Assembly (NCBI GenBank): GCA_023423975.1
Contig: JAFAEO010000027.1
Span: forward strand, 73,487-137,486
Length of the DNA stretch: 64,000 nucleotides
Reading direction: 5' to 3'
Origin: Pseudomonadota bacterium
GTDB taxonomy: Bacteria; Pseudomonadota; Gammaproteobacteria; Burkholderiales; Burkholderiaceae_B
Within the stretch, counting starts at the first letter, position 1; each line of letters opens with the position of its first letter. Positions 43,035 to 51,067 of the stretch are shown here, piece after piece. The notes under the pieces are model-generated. The model saw only the letters and a program-made list of their open reading frames with translations, made no database searches and was not told where the DNA came from. The translations under genes were made by a program, and so were the position numbers.

Positions 43035-44543
43035 ATGCAAGGGTCACAACGTACATTGCCCCGTTTTTCCGCTGTTTTCATGGCCGTCCTGCTGGCTGGC
43101 TGCTCTTTGTCACCCGACTATACGCGGCCGGACGCACCGGTTCCGTCCACTTATCCGGGGCAAAACAACGCCAACCAGGCTACGGTTGCCGACTTGGGAT
43201 GGGAGCAGTTTTTCCGTGAACCCCGTCTGAAGGCGCTGATTGGCCTGGCGCTGGAAAATAACCGCGATATGCGTATTGCGGTAAAACGGGTTGACGAGGC
43301 GCGTGCCCAATATGGCATTACGCGCAGCGACCAGTTCCCTCAAATTGGAGCGACGGCGCAGGAAACTGCCCAGCGCATGCCACCCAATATGCGTATGGCA
43401 GGTCCGGATAGCCCATCGGTCACGCGCAGCTTTACGGCAGGTATCGGCATTACCGACTTTGAGCTGGATTTTTTCGGTAAACAACGCAATTTGTCCGAAG
43501 CCGCGTTTCAGTCCTATCTGGCGACTGTGGAAGGGCGCAAAACGGCACAGATCAATTTGATCGGGCAACTGGCCACTGCATACTACAATTTGCGTGCGGC
43601 ACAACAGCAGAAAGAGCTGGTTGCCAAGACGCTTAAATCACGTCAGTCTACCTATGACCTGGTGCAGGCGCGTTTTCGCGGCGGCGTCGCATCAGCGCTG
43701 GATGTCAATCAGGCCAAGACCCTGCTGGATTCGGCCCGGGCAAGCTCGGCTGAACTGGATCGCAGTGAGCAACTGGCCAGAAATGCATTACAGTTGATTA
43801 TCGGTGCGCCGGTTCCGGCCGACTTGCCAGCGGCCAGCCCGTTTGCCGGTGATGTATTGATGGCGAAAGTCCCTGCGGGACTGCCTTCCGATCTGCTGGT
43901 GCGTCGTCCGGACATCATTGCGGCAGAGCACGAGTTGCTGGCTGCCAATGCCAATATTGGCGCAGCAAGAGCAGCCTTCTTCCCGAGCATTTCGCTGACC
44001 GGGCTGATCGGGTCGGCCAGTCTGGGCCTCAGTACACTATTTTCGGGTGGACAAGGGTCCTGGTCGTTCAATCCGGTTATTACGATGCCAATCTTTACGG
44101 CAGGACGGTTGCGCAACAATCTTGAACTGAGCGAAGTGCGCAAGGATATTGCGGTCGCACAGTACGAAAAATCGATTCAGACTGCATTTAAAGAAGTCTC
44201 CGACTCGCTGGCAGGGGAGGCAACCTACGGTGCCCAGTTGCAAGCACTCAGGGATCAGCAGAAATCTGCCTACGAATCACTCAATCTGTCGGATTTGCGT
44301 TACAGAAACGGTATAGACAGTTTCCTTCAGGTTCAGACAGCGCAGATCAATCTGTTTACCGTGCAGCAAAGTTTTGTCCAGGTGGGGCTCGAATCCTTGC
44401 TGAACAAAGTTGAGCTGTACAAAGCCCTGGGTGGCGGCTGGAATCGCGATACCACGATGCGTCCGAATCCCGATGCGCCTGTTGCCAATCGCGTACCGGT
44501 GTCTGGCAACGCTACACAAATCGCTCCGGCAACACCGCAATAA
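43035..44543 (+). CDS. oprM: RND outer-membrane factor (OprM/NodT family)
   Basis: 502 aa outer-membrane lipoprotein with lipobox LAGC (about residue 20). Two repeated OEP domains each give long helices and beta-strands; LRAAQQQKELVAKTLKSRQSTYDLVQARFRGGVASALDVNQAKTLL and LLVRRPDIIAAEHELLAANANIGAARAAFFPSISL are diagnostic. It forms the exit duct of the tripartite pump. Translation is probably coupled to acrB. The last 30 residues are Pro/Asn-rich. Confidence 0.94.
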   Translation: MQGSQRTLPRFSAVFMAVLLAGCSLSPDYTRPDAPVPSTYPGQNNANQATVADLGWEQFFREPRLKALIGLALENNRDMRIAVKRVDEARAQYGITRSDQFPQIGATAQETAQRMPPNMRMAGPDSPSVTRSFTAGIGITDFELDFFGKQRNLSEAAFQSYLATVEGRKTAQINLIGQLATAYYNLRAAQQQKELVAKTLKSRQSTYDLVQARFRGGVASALDVNQAKTLLDSARASSAELDRSEQLARNALQLIIGAPVPADLPAASPFAGDVLMAKVPAGLPSDLLVRRPDIIAAEHELLAANANIGAARAAFFPSISLTGLIGSASLGLSTLFSGGQGSWSFNPVITMPIFTAGRLRNNLELSEVRKDIAVAQYEKSIQTAFKEVSDSLAGEATYGAQLQALRDQQKSAYESLNLSDLRYRNGIDSFLQVQTAQINLFTVQQSFVQVGLESLLNKVELYKALGGGWNRDTTMRPNPDAPVANRVPVSGNATQIAPATPQ

Positions 44544-44556
44544 CGCAGGATGTATC

Positions 44557-45270
44557 ATGATTGATCTGGGTGTAAATATTGATCATGTGGCCACGCTGCG
44601 TCAGCAGCGCGGTTGTGGCTATCCTGATCCGGTCCGTGCAGCGTTGCTGGCCGAGCAGGCGGGCGCTGACGCCATTACGCTGCATTTGCGCGAAGATCGC
44701 CGGCATATTCAGGATAGCGATGTCCATGCCTTGCGGCCCTTGTTGAAAACGCGAATGAATCTGGAATGCGCTGTGACCGACGAAATGCTGGATATCGCCT
44801 GTCAGGTGCGTCCTCATGATGTTTGCCTGGTGCCAGAAAAGCGCCAGGAACTGACCACCGAAGGCGGGCTGGATGTGCAGTCCCACTTCGAATCGGTCAG
44901 TCAGGCCATCAGCAAGCTGCACGCCGCAGATGCACGGGTGTCGCTCTTTATCGATCCTGATCCTGAACAGATCCGCGCCGCCGTGCAGGCGGGCGCCGGC
45001 GTCATTGAGCTGCATACGGGCAGCTACGCGCAAGCCACGGGCGAGGCACAGCAGCTTGAACTTGAACGCATCCGGCTGGCGATTGCTGAAGGGCTGCGCC
45101 AGGGATTGAAAGTGAATGCCGGTCATGGCCTGCATTACCAGAACGTCCAGGCCATTGTGGCGCTTGGTGGTATTTCTGAACTGAATATCGGCCATGCTAT
45201 CGTCGCTCAGGCGATATTTGACGGATGGGAAAAGGCGGTGCGTGATATGAAGGCGTTGCTACGCAATTAA
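44557..45270 (+). CDS. pdxJ: Pyridoxine 5'-phosphate synthase
   Basis: 237 aa TIM barrel that joins 1-deoxyxylulose-5-phosphate and 3-amino-2-oxopropyl phosphate to make PNP in vitamin B6 synthesis. Conserved active-site segments are LGVNIDHVATLRQQRG, ITLHLREDRRHIQD, VCLVPEKRQELTTEGGLDV and NAGHGLHYQN with ELNIGHAIVAQAI. The ATG at 44557, after GCAGGATG, was chosen; a long in-frame extension upstream overlaps oprM. It lies 13 bases after oprM, so it may be read from the pump transcript. Confidence 0.95.
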   Translation: MIDLGVNIDHVATLRQQRGCGYPDPVRAALLAEQAGADAITLHLREDRRHIQDSDVHALRPLLKTRMNLECAVTDEMLDIACQVRPHDVCLVPEKRQELTTEGGLDVQSHFESVSQAISKLHAADARVSLFIDPDPEQIRAAVQAGAGVIELHTGSYAQATGEAQQLELERIRLAIAEGLRQGLKVNAGHGLHYQNVQAIVALGGISELNIGHAIVAQAIFDGWEKAVRDMKALLRN

Positions 45271-45374
45271 GGCTGGCGAATCGTTCCAATGATCTTCCTT
45301 TACCAGCAGGGTCATCGGCCCATTTGGTGAGCTGCTGCGCTATCATATTCGTATTGCAACTCAGGTAATTGTTC

Positions 45375-45956
45375 ATGACTCAACCCATTGATTTTTTGTT
45401 GTCCCGCAGTTCCATGAAACTGGTTACGGCGCCTGCGCCCAATGATGATGATCTGGGCCGGATTCTGCAGGCTGCCATGGCAGCGCCTGACCACGGCAAC
45501 CTTCAGCCCTGGCGATTCAAGATTATTCGTGGCCCGGCCATCAGCAAGTTTGCCGATTTTTCCATCGGGCTGCGTCAGCAGAGCGACACGCCGTTCACGC
45601 CCGAAAAAGAAGCTGCCACCCGAGCCTGGCTCAGTGAAGTGCCCATGATTATCGCTGTCGCTTGCCATATCGATTATGGCAATACCGCCATCAGTGAGAC
45701 CGAGCGAGTCCTGGCCACCGGCGCGGCTGTCACCAACATCCTGAATGCGGCTTATATGCTGGGTTATGGCGCATTCTGGAGCACAGGCATCGCCACCTAC
45801 ATTGATGAATTTCAGGCAGGACTGGGTTTTGATTCGCTTGACTATCGGTTCCTGGGCTTTATTGCCATTGGCACGCCCAGAATGCCCATCCCTCCTAAAA
45901 AACGGCCCGACCACACCAAGTTCATCGAAGAGTGGACTGAGCCGCTGGACGTCTGA
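45375..45956 (+). CDS. Nitroreductase family protein (YdjA-like)
   Basis: 193 aa. FMN-binding nitroreductase fold: AAMAAPDHGNLQPWRFKIIRG, ATGAAVTNILNAAYMLGYGAFWSTG and GFIAIGTPR are typical of the small YdjA branch. It should reduce nitro or related compounds with NAD(P)H as a homodimer; the natural substrate is unknown. The ATG at 45375 was preferred to a TTG two codons upstream. It stands alone, 104 bases after pdxJ. Confidence 0.87.
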   Translation: MTQPIDFLLSRSSMKLVTAPAPNDDDLGRILQAAMAAPDHGNLQPWRFKIIRGPAISKFADFSIGLRQQSDTPFTPEKEAATRAWLSEVPMIIAVACHIDYGNTAISETERVLATGAAVTNILNAAYMLGYGAFWSTGIATYIDEFQAGLGFDSLDYRFLGFIAIGTPRMPIPPKKRPDHTKFIEEWTEPLDV

Positions 45957-46339
45957 ATCACCAGTCAGCGCTTTGACCAGTCCCATGTCCGACACGCCGG
46001 CATTTGCGCGACGCAGCGCCGCGTGCGGAACGCATCAGCAATCTCACTGGCGGCTAGCGTGTTCGAGACTACCAGTCCCATAGGAAAAAAAAGTGTTCGG
46101 AAGGCTTTTTCATCCCCCATTGTCTGCCATCACCAGCGATAGCGAAGGTGAAAATAACGCAGTGCGTACCCGCAAAGCGATTTTGTTACAACGAGTTTGC
46201 CTGTGATGCGCATAATCCTTGCATCAACGATACGCACGGTCAACCGACAAGCAAGCGAAGTGCAATCGTAATAGAGGACTTTGTCATCATATTTGAATTA
46301 TGATGGCCGCTTTCGGTATTAAATCAAGAACGCGCCACC
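45957..46339. other. Intergenic region before chrA
   Basis: 383 bases without a supportable gene. The one clear element is CATCATA-TTTGAAT-TATGATG at 46285-46305, a perfect 7-bp inverted repeat with a 7-base spacer, 35 bases upstream of the chrA start. It is a likely operator or activator site for chrA; no regulator gene is adjacent. Confidence 0.5.
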
Positions 46340-47551
46340 ATGAACGAGCATCAACCCCGAACCGATCAAGCTGCTGCGTGGCCTGTTTTTCTTATCTTTC
46401 TGCGCCTGGGCTTGACTTCATTTGGCGGCCCGATTGCCCATCTGGGTTATTTTCACGAAGAGTTTGTGACGCGACGTCGCTGGCTGTCTGAACGCAGTTA
46501 TGCCGATCTGGTCGCGCTATGCCAATTTCTGCCCGGACCGGCCAGCAGCCAGGTGGGCATTGCGCTGGGTCTGTCCAGAGCGGGGTATAGGGGCGCCGTG
46601 GCGGCATGGGCCGGTTTTACACTACCCTCGGCTATTGTTCTGATCCTATTTGCCTTGGGCATATCCAGTTATGCCGATGTCGTGTCTGTCGGTATATTGC
46701 AGGGCCTGAAGGTTGCGGCAGTCGCTGTTGTGGCGCAAGCCGTATGGGGTATGGCGCGAGCACTGTGTACCGATACCATGCGCGTTACCATGATGACCAT
46801 CGCAGCCATTGCTGCGCTGCTGGCGCCACCTTTGTGGGGACAGGTGGGCATCATATTGATAGCTGCGCTGGCCGGGCTGTGGTTGTTCAAGCCGGCTCAG
46901 AACAGCACGCTGGATGCATTACCGGTCGTGGTAAGCCGACGGACAGGCATCCTGTGTCTTGCGTTGTTTTTTGTTTTACTGGCCGGACTGCCTGTTGTAG
47001 CCCAACTTGTACAAAACCATATGATCGCCATGGTGGACGCTTTTTTCCGCGCCGGCTCCCTGGTCTTTGGCGGTGGCCACGTCGTTCTACCGCTGCTGCA
47101 GGCGCAGGTGGTTCCAACAGGCTGGGTTAGCAATGACGCCTTCCTGGCCGGCTATGGCGCTGCGCAGGCAGTACCTGGCCCATTGTTTACCTTTGCGGCC
47201 TTTCTTGGCGCTGCCATGAACACCGGTGCGGCTGCCTGGTTCACCGGGCTGATTTGCCTACTGGCAATTTTCACGCCATCTTTTCTTCTGGTAATTGGTG
47301 TTTTGCCGTTCTGGGAGCGATTGCGTCACCATCAACGTACCCGTGCCGCGCTGGCCGGCGTCAACGTTTCTGTCGTGGGTCTGCTGCTGGCCGCACTGTA
47401 TCAGCCGGTATGGACCAGTGCCATTGATCGCCCGCATGACTTCGGATTGGCGTTGATCGCACTGGTCGCATTGATGTTCTGGAAACTTCCAACATGGCTG
47501 GTCGTTATGTGCAGTGGTGTTGCGGGCTGGTTGCTCAGTATCGCAGCGTAA
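46340..47551 (+). CDS. chrA: Chromate transporter ChrA
   Basis: 403 aa, a long-chain CHR protein with two homologous halves. The first has FLRLGLTSFGGPIAHLGYFHEEFV and CQFLPGPASSQVGIALG; the second has FRAGSLVFGGGHVVLPLLQ and GYGAAQAVPGPLFTFAAFLGA. These are the paired CHR motifs. The family exports chromate by an anion/proton mechanism; some members have other roles. About 10-12 hydrophobic segments are seen. No chrB regulator is adjacent. Confidence 0.92.
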   Translation: MNEHQPRTDQAAAWPVFLIFLRLGLTSFGGPIAHLGYFHEEFVTRRRWLSERSYADLVALCQFLPGPASSQVGIALGLSRAGYRGAVAAWAGFTLPSAIVLILFALGISSYADVVSVGILQGLKVAAVAVVAQAVWGMARALCTDTMRVTMMTIAAIAALLAPPLWGQVGIILIAALAGLWLFKPAQNSTLDALPVVVSRRTGILCLALFFVLLAGLPVVAQLVQNHMIAMVDAFFRAGSLVFGGGHVVLPLLQAQVVPTGWVSNDAFLAGYGAAQAVPGPLFTFAAFLGAAMNTGAAAWFTGLICLLAIFTPSFLLVIGVLPFWERLRHHQRTRAALAGVNVSVVGLLLAALYQPVWTSAIDRPHDFGLALIALVALMFWKLPTWLVVMCSGVAGWLLSIAA

Positions 47552-47795
47552 GGCGGGAACAAAGAAGCGCTGCAAAGCGTGCGGCAATGCCGCTGCGAGC
47601 CATGCATTGCCGCCTTTTACTGCTGCCTTGCGCTATCCAGCTTGCTGTTCTACGGTATACAGGTCGATGAAGCAGGGCGCTGCGATACGTATAGAACATG
47701 CGCAGCGCATTCACAAAGCAATATCAGATACCCGTCAGATAATGCTCGCCTGATGCACGAAAGCAGCCAAAGCACTGCTTTGCATTCGATCTGAA

Positions 47796-48323
47796 TCAGG
47801 CTTTTGGCAAGTCGCTGGACGGGCCGGGCCGTCGCGTCGTTTGCGCATCAGGTTCGTGTTTCTGGTACTGGTCCGGTTCGGGTTCCTGCTCCGGTTCCAT
47901 TTCCAGTTCTGCTTCTATGGAGGCAACGTCGCTGGCGGCCGTACGGTCGTTTTCCTCTTCACTGGCATTAGCAGTAGGCCTGGCCGAAGCCGTGACACTT
48001 TCATCGAGCGTGCTCGCCCGTTCTTCACGCAATACGAAGGAACGTACCAGCAAAATGGTACTGACCGGTGAGGTGATGAAAATAAAGATACCAATCAATA
48101 TTTCGTGCAGGAAGGTACGATCCTTGAGGCTGAAAGTCAGCAGCAGGGAAGCCAGCAGCAGGGACCAGAGGGCTGTGGAGTAAATGATCGCTTGTATGTG
48201 GGTGCGGGGCAGAAAACTGCTGACACGCACCATGCCAATGCTGGCTATCAATACTAATAGCCCGCTGATTACGATCAACGCTGAAGCGGGAATCACAATC
48301 CAGGGAGACAGAGTATCTATCAT
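47796..48323 (-). CDS. mrpG: Cation/proton antiporter subunit MrpG with acidic tail
   Basis: 175 aa. Three membrane segments (residues about 8-30, 45-65, 75-97) match MrpG/PhaG, with RVSSFLPRTHIQA in the first loop. The family is usually about 100-125 aa; here about 75 extra residues follow. That tail is predicted disordered and highly acidic (EEEND, EAELEMEPEQEPEPDQ). It is the last gene of the Mrp operon; the start overlaps the mrpF stop by 4 bases. Confidence 0.87.
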   Translation of the reverse strand: MIDTLSPWIVIPASALIVISGLLVLIASIGMVRVSSFLPRTHIQAIIYSTALWSLLLASLLLTFSLKDRTFLHEILIGIFIFITSPVSTILLVRSFVLREERASTLDESVTASARPTANASEEENDRTAASDVASIEAELEMEPEQEPEPDQYQKHEPDAQTTRRPGPSSDLPKA

Positions 48324-48601
48324 GGCTCGATAACCTCGCCGCGTAGCAGAAAGCGAGCCATTGCCGCCGTGCTTAGAAATCCGAAAAGACTGACCAGCAG
48401 GGCGATATCAAAATACCACGATGTACGATACAGCATGCCCAGGGTCAGTGCGATCATCATCCCGATCAGATATAGGGCGTCGATACCCAACACCCGATCC
48501 TGAGGGGTCGGTCCGACAAACAGCGGGTGGCTCAGAATAACGCCTGCCAGTGCAAAACAGAATAAGGTGAAATAGCAGGACCAGATCAGAAGGGTTTCCA
48601 T
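48320..48601 (-). CDS. mrpF: Cation/proton antiporter subunit MrpF
   Basis: 93 aa with three hydrophobic segments. The motif GPTPQDRVLGIDALYLIGMMIALTLGML is characteristic of MrpF/PhaF. It is a small structural subunit of the multi-protein antiporter. Its ATG shares one base with the mrpE stop. Confidence 0.9.
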   Translation of the reverse strand: METLLIWSCYFTLFCFALAGVILSHPLFVGPTPQDRVLGIDALYLIGMMIALTLGMLYRTSWYFDIALLVSLFGFLSTAAMARFLLRGEVIEP

Positions 48602-49092
48602 TATTCAAAAATCTCCTTCAATGGTTTCTCATAGCGTTCAATAATGTAGGCCGCCCAGTCGCTCTCCTGGGGCAGGTCCAGAATATGCAATTGCACGTAA
48701 TCTCCCGACTCAGGGAAGCCGGCCCAAAGCGTGCCCGGCGCATAGTTGATGATGGCCGCAAGAATTGCCAGCCCGTGTGGATCGCGTAGTGTCAGGGGGA
48801 TAGAGACGAATCCCGGTTTGTACTTGATTTTCGGATAACCAAGGACGATTTTGACGGCGGCTATATTGGAACGAAACGTGTCTGCCAGCACTACACCGGT
48901 CAGTTTCAGTATCACCCAAATGCGCCGTGGCCTGGCCAGAAATGGCCGTAGACGGCGTGACATCAGGACGATGACCACTGAGGCGACAAATGCAAAGGCC
49001 AGGGTGGCCGTGCTTACCGGCGAATCGGCCAGCAGCACCCAGATAGTTGCAAGAAACAGAGTCATGGGTACCCATGAAAACCAAGATTTCAT
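48601..49092 (-). CDS. mrpE: Cation/proton antiporter subunit MrpE
   Basis: 163 aa. N-terminal membrane segments (WVPMTLFLATIWVLL, TLAFAFVASVVIVLM) are followed by a cytoplasmic part with FVSIPLTLRDPHGLAILAAIINYAPGTLWAG, typical of MrpE/PhaE. The start overlaps the mrpD stop as ATGA. Confidence 0.92.
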   Translation of the reverse strand: MKSWFSWVPMTLFLATIWVLLADSPVSTATLAFAFVASVVIVLMSRRLRPFLARPRRIWVILKLTGVVLADTFRSNIAAVKIVLGYPKIKYKPGFVSIPLTLRDPHGLAILAAIINYAPGTLWAGFPESGDYVQLHILDLPQESDWAAYIIERYEKPLKEIFE

Positions 49093-50729
49093 TGCGCACC
49101 TCCATGTGACGAGATGACGGCAGGCCGGCTGTTGAGCACTGCCTTCATATAGGTACCCGGGTTATCCAGTTGCTTGGCCGTCAGTGAGAGCTGGTCCATC
49201 ACTGGACCGGCAAATACAGTCAGCGCAATACACAGCATCAGCAGCAGCGTGATGGGGAAGGCTTCACGACGGCTGAGCACCGGCGGCTTTAACTTCTCGC
49301 TGCTCCAGAACATTCTGATGCCGGCGCGCCCCAGGGCAATCACCGTGGCCATGCCGGAGATCAGCATGGCGACCACCAGCAGCCAGACGCTGGTCGTGGT
49401 GGCGGCATTGGTCTGTGACAGATCCAGTGCCTTGGACAGCAGCGCGAACTTGGCAATAAAACCAGAGAATGGGGGCATACCGGCAATAACCAGCGCACAG
49501 ATGAAAAATGCCAGGCCCAGAAACGCCAGGGCAAAAGGTATCGGTTTGCCCACAACGGTTCCGGAGTAATCCGAGCTATCCTGGTCTTCGGCGCTGAAGG
49601 CTTCCAGACTGACCGCCAGCACATTCCCCCCGAAAGATTCGGTACGCTTGATCAGTTCGATCAGGTAAAAGAACGTGCTGGTTACCAACACAGAACTGAG
49701 CATATAGAACAGGGATGGGCCGGTCAGAATGACGCTTGGCATACCCAGTGCAGAGAGCAGAGTGCCGGAAGACATAATGATGCAATAGCCCACCAGCCGA
49801 CCGCTGTTTTTTTCCGACAAAATGCCCAATGTGCCGAACAAGAGGGTCGCCAGCCCGATGACGTACATCCAGTCGCCGCTGAATGCCGCCGGCGCACCTG
49901 TGGGCAGCAGCAGCGAACCAATGCGTAGTAATGCGTAAATGCCGACCTTGCTCATGATGGCAAATAGTGCCGCGACTGGCGCCACCGCGGCTGAGTAAGC
50001 GCTGGTCAGCCAGAAGTTCAATGGCCAGGCACCTGCCTTGATCAGAAAGGCGACACCCAGGATGGCGCAGGCAGCCTCGAACAGCCGTCGATCGTCACCG
50101 CTTAGCGTGGCAGCACGCAAACCCAGATCGGCCATATTGAGTGTGCCGGTAATGCCGTACAGGACTGAAATGGCGATCAGCAACAAAAATGAGGCAATCA
50201 GGTTGACAGTCACGTAGTGCAAACCGGCAGCAACCCGGGCCATGCCTGAACCATGCAGCGCCAGGCCATAAGAGGCGGCCAGAAAGATTTCAAAAAATAC
50301 AAACAGGTTGAACAGATCGCCGGTAAGAAAGGCACCGTTCAATCCCATCAGAATGAACTGAAACAAGGGATGGAAAAAGACCCCGGCACGATCCCACAGT
50401 GCGGTTGAATAAAGCAGCGAGCACAGCCCCAGTACTGCAGTCAGTATCAGCATGATGGCACTGAGCTGGTCGGCCACCAGCACAATGGCAAAAGGAGCCT
50501 GCCAGTTGCCCAGCAGGTAAACCATGATATGGTTTTCGTAGTCGTTGGGAATTCGCCCGGTTGTAATGCCGAACAAAGCCACCGCGACACAAAACTGAGC
50601 CAGCACGGAAATAACGCCCAGGACCACGGCGGCATTCCGATACTGATCGCGCAGCACCAGCATGAACGCACCCACGATCATCGGGATAGCAACCGGCAGT
50701 ATGGGAAGATGATTCATCCACTGGCTCAT
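49089..50729 (-). CDS. mrpD: Cation/proton antiporter subunit MrpD
   Basis: 546 aa, homologous to proton-pumping NuoN/NuoM subunits of complex I, with about 14 membrane segments. The Proton_antipo_M domain includes AFLTGDLFNLFVFFEIFLAASYGLALHG and FLIKAGAWPLNFWLTSAYSAAVAPVAALFAIMSKVG, containing the conserved glutamate and lysine of the ion path. Start overlaps mrpC as ATGA. Confidence 0.94.
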   Translation of the reverse strand: MSQWMNHLPILPVAIPMIVGAFMLVLRDQYRNAAVVLGVISVLAQFCVAVALFGITTGRIPNDYENHIMVYLLGNWQAPFAIVLVADQLSAIMLILTAVLGLCSLLYSTALWDRAGVFFHPLFQFILMGLNGAFLTGDLFNLFVFFEIFLAASYGLALHGSGMARVAAGLHYVTVNLIASFLLLIAISVLYGITGTLNMADLGLRAATLSGDDRRLFEAACAILGVAFLIKAGAWPLNFWLTSAYSAAVAPVAALFAIMSKVGIYALLRIGSLLLPTGAPAAFSGDWMYVIGLATLLFGTLGILSEKNSGRLVGYCIIMSSGTLLSALGMPSVILTGPSLFYMLSSVLVTSTFFYLIELIKRTESFGGNVLAVSLEAFSAEDQDSSDYSGTVVGKPIPFALAFLGLAFFICALVIAGMPPFSGFIAKFALLSKALDLSQTNAATTTSVWLLVVAMLISGMATVIALGRAGIRMFWSSEKLKPPVLSRREAFPITLLLMLCIALTVFAGPVMDQLSLTAKQLDNPGTYMKAVLNSRPAVISSHGGAQ

Positions 50730-51067
50730 TGCGACTCCGTTCCATCTACGTGGTCAGTGTTGGACAAGCCGCGCAACGCGAGGATCACGACCAGAAACAG
50801 GGCTGTAGTGGCAAAGCTGATCACAATGGCAGTCAGTACCAGCGCCTGCGGCAGGGGATCGGCGTAATTGGCCAGGGTTGTGGCCACACCCTTTTTGAGG
50901 ATGGGCGGGGCGCCGGTTGTCAGTTTACCGGTGGCGAAAATGAACAGATTGACAGCATAGGACACCAGCGTCAGGCCAATAATAACTTGGTAAGTACGCG
51001 GGCGCAGCAGCAGCCAGATACCCGAGCCGACCATAATGCCGATGGCGATAGACAAAATCAGTTCCAT
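50726..51067 (-). CDS. mrpC: Cation/proton antiporter subunit MrpC
   Basis: 113 aa, homologous to NuoK, with three membrane segments. GIWLLLRPRTYQVIIGLTLVSYAVNLFIFATG and DPLPQALVLTAIVISFATTALFLVV are diagnostic. It overlaps the end of mrpA by 10 bases. Confidence 0.93.
   Translation of the reverse strand: MELILSIAIGIMVGSGIWLLLRPRTYQVIIGLTLVSYAVNLFIFATGKLTTGAPPILKKGVATTLANYADPLPQALVLTAIVISFATTALFLVVILALRGLSNTDHVDGTESQ

Noticed and set aside
47552..47795. Short forward frames after chrA
   Set aside because: Cys/His-rich translations with no ribosome binding site; composition typical of non-coding sequence.
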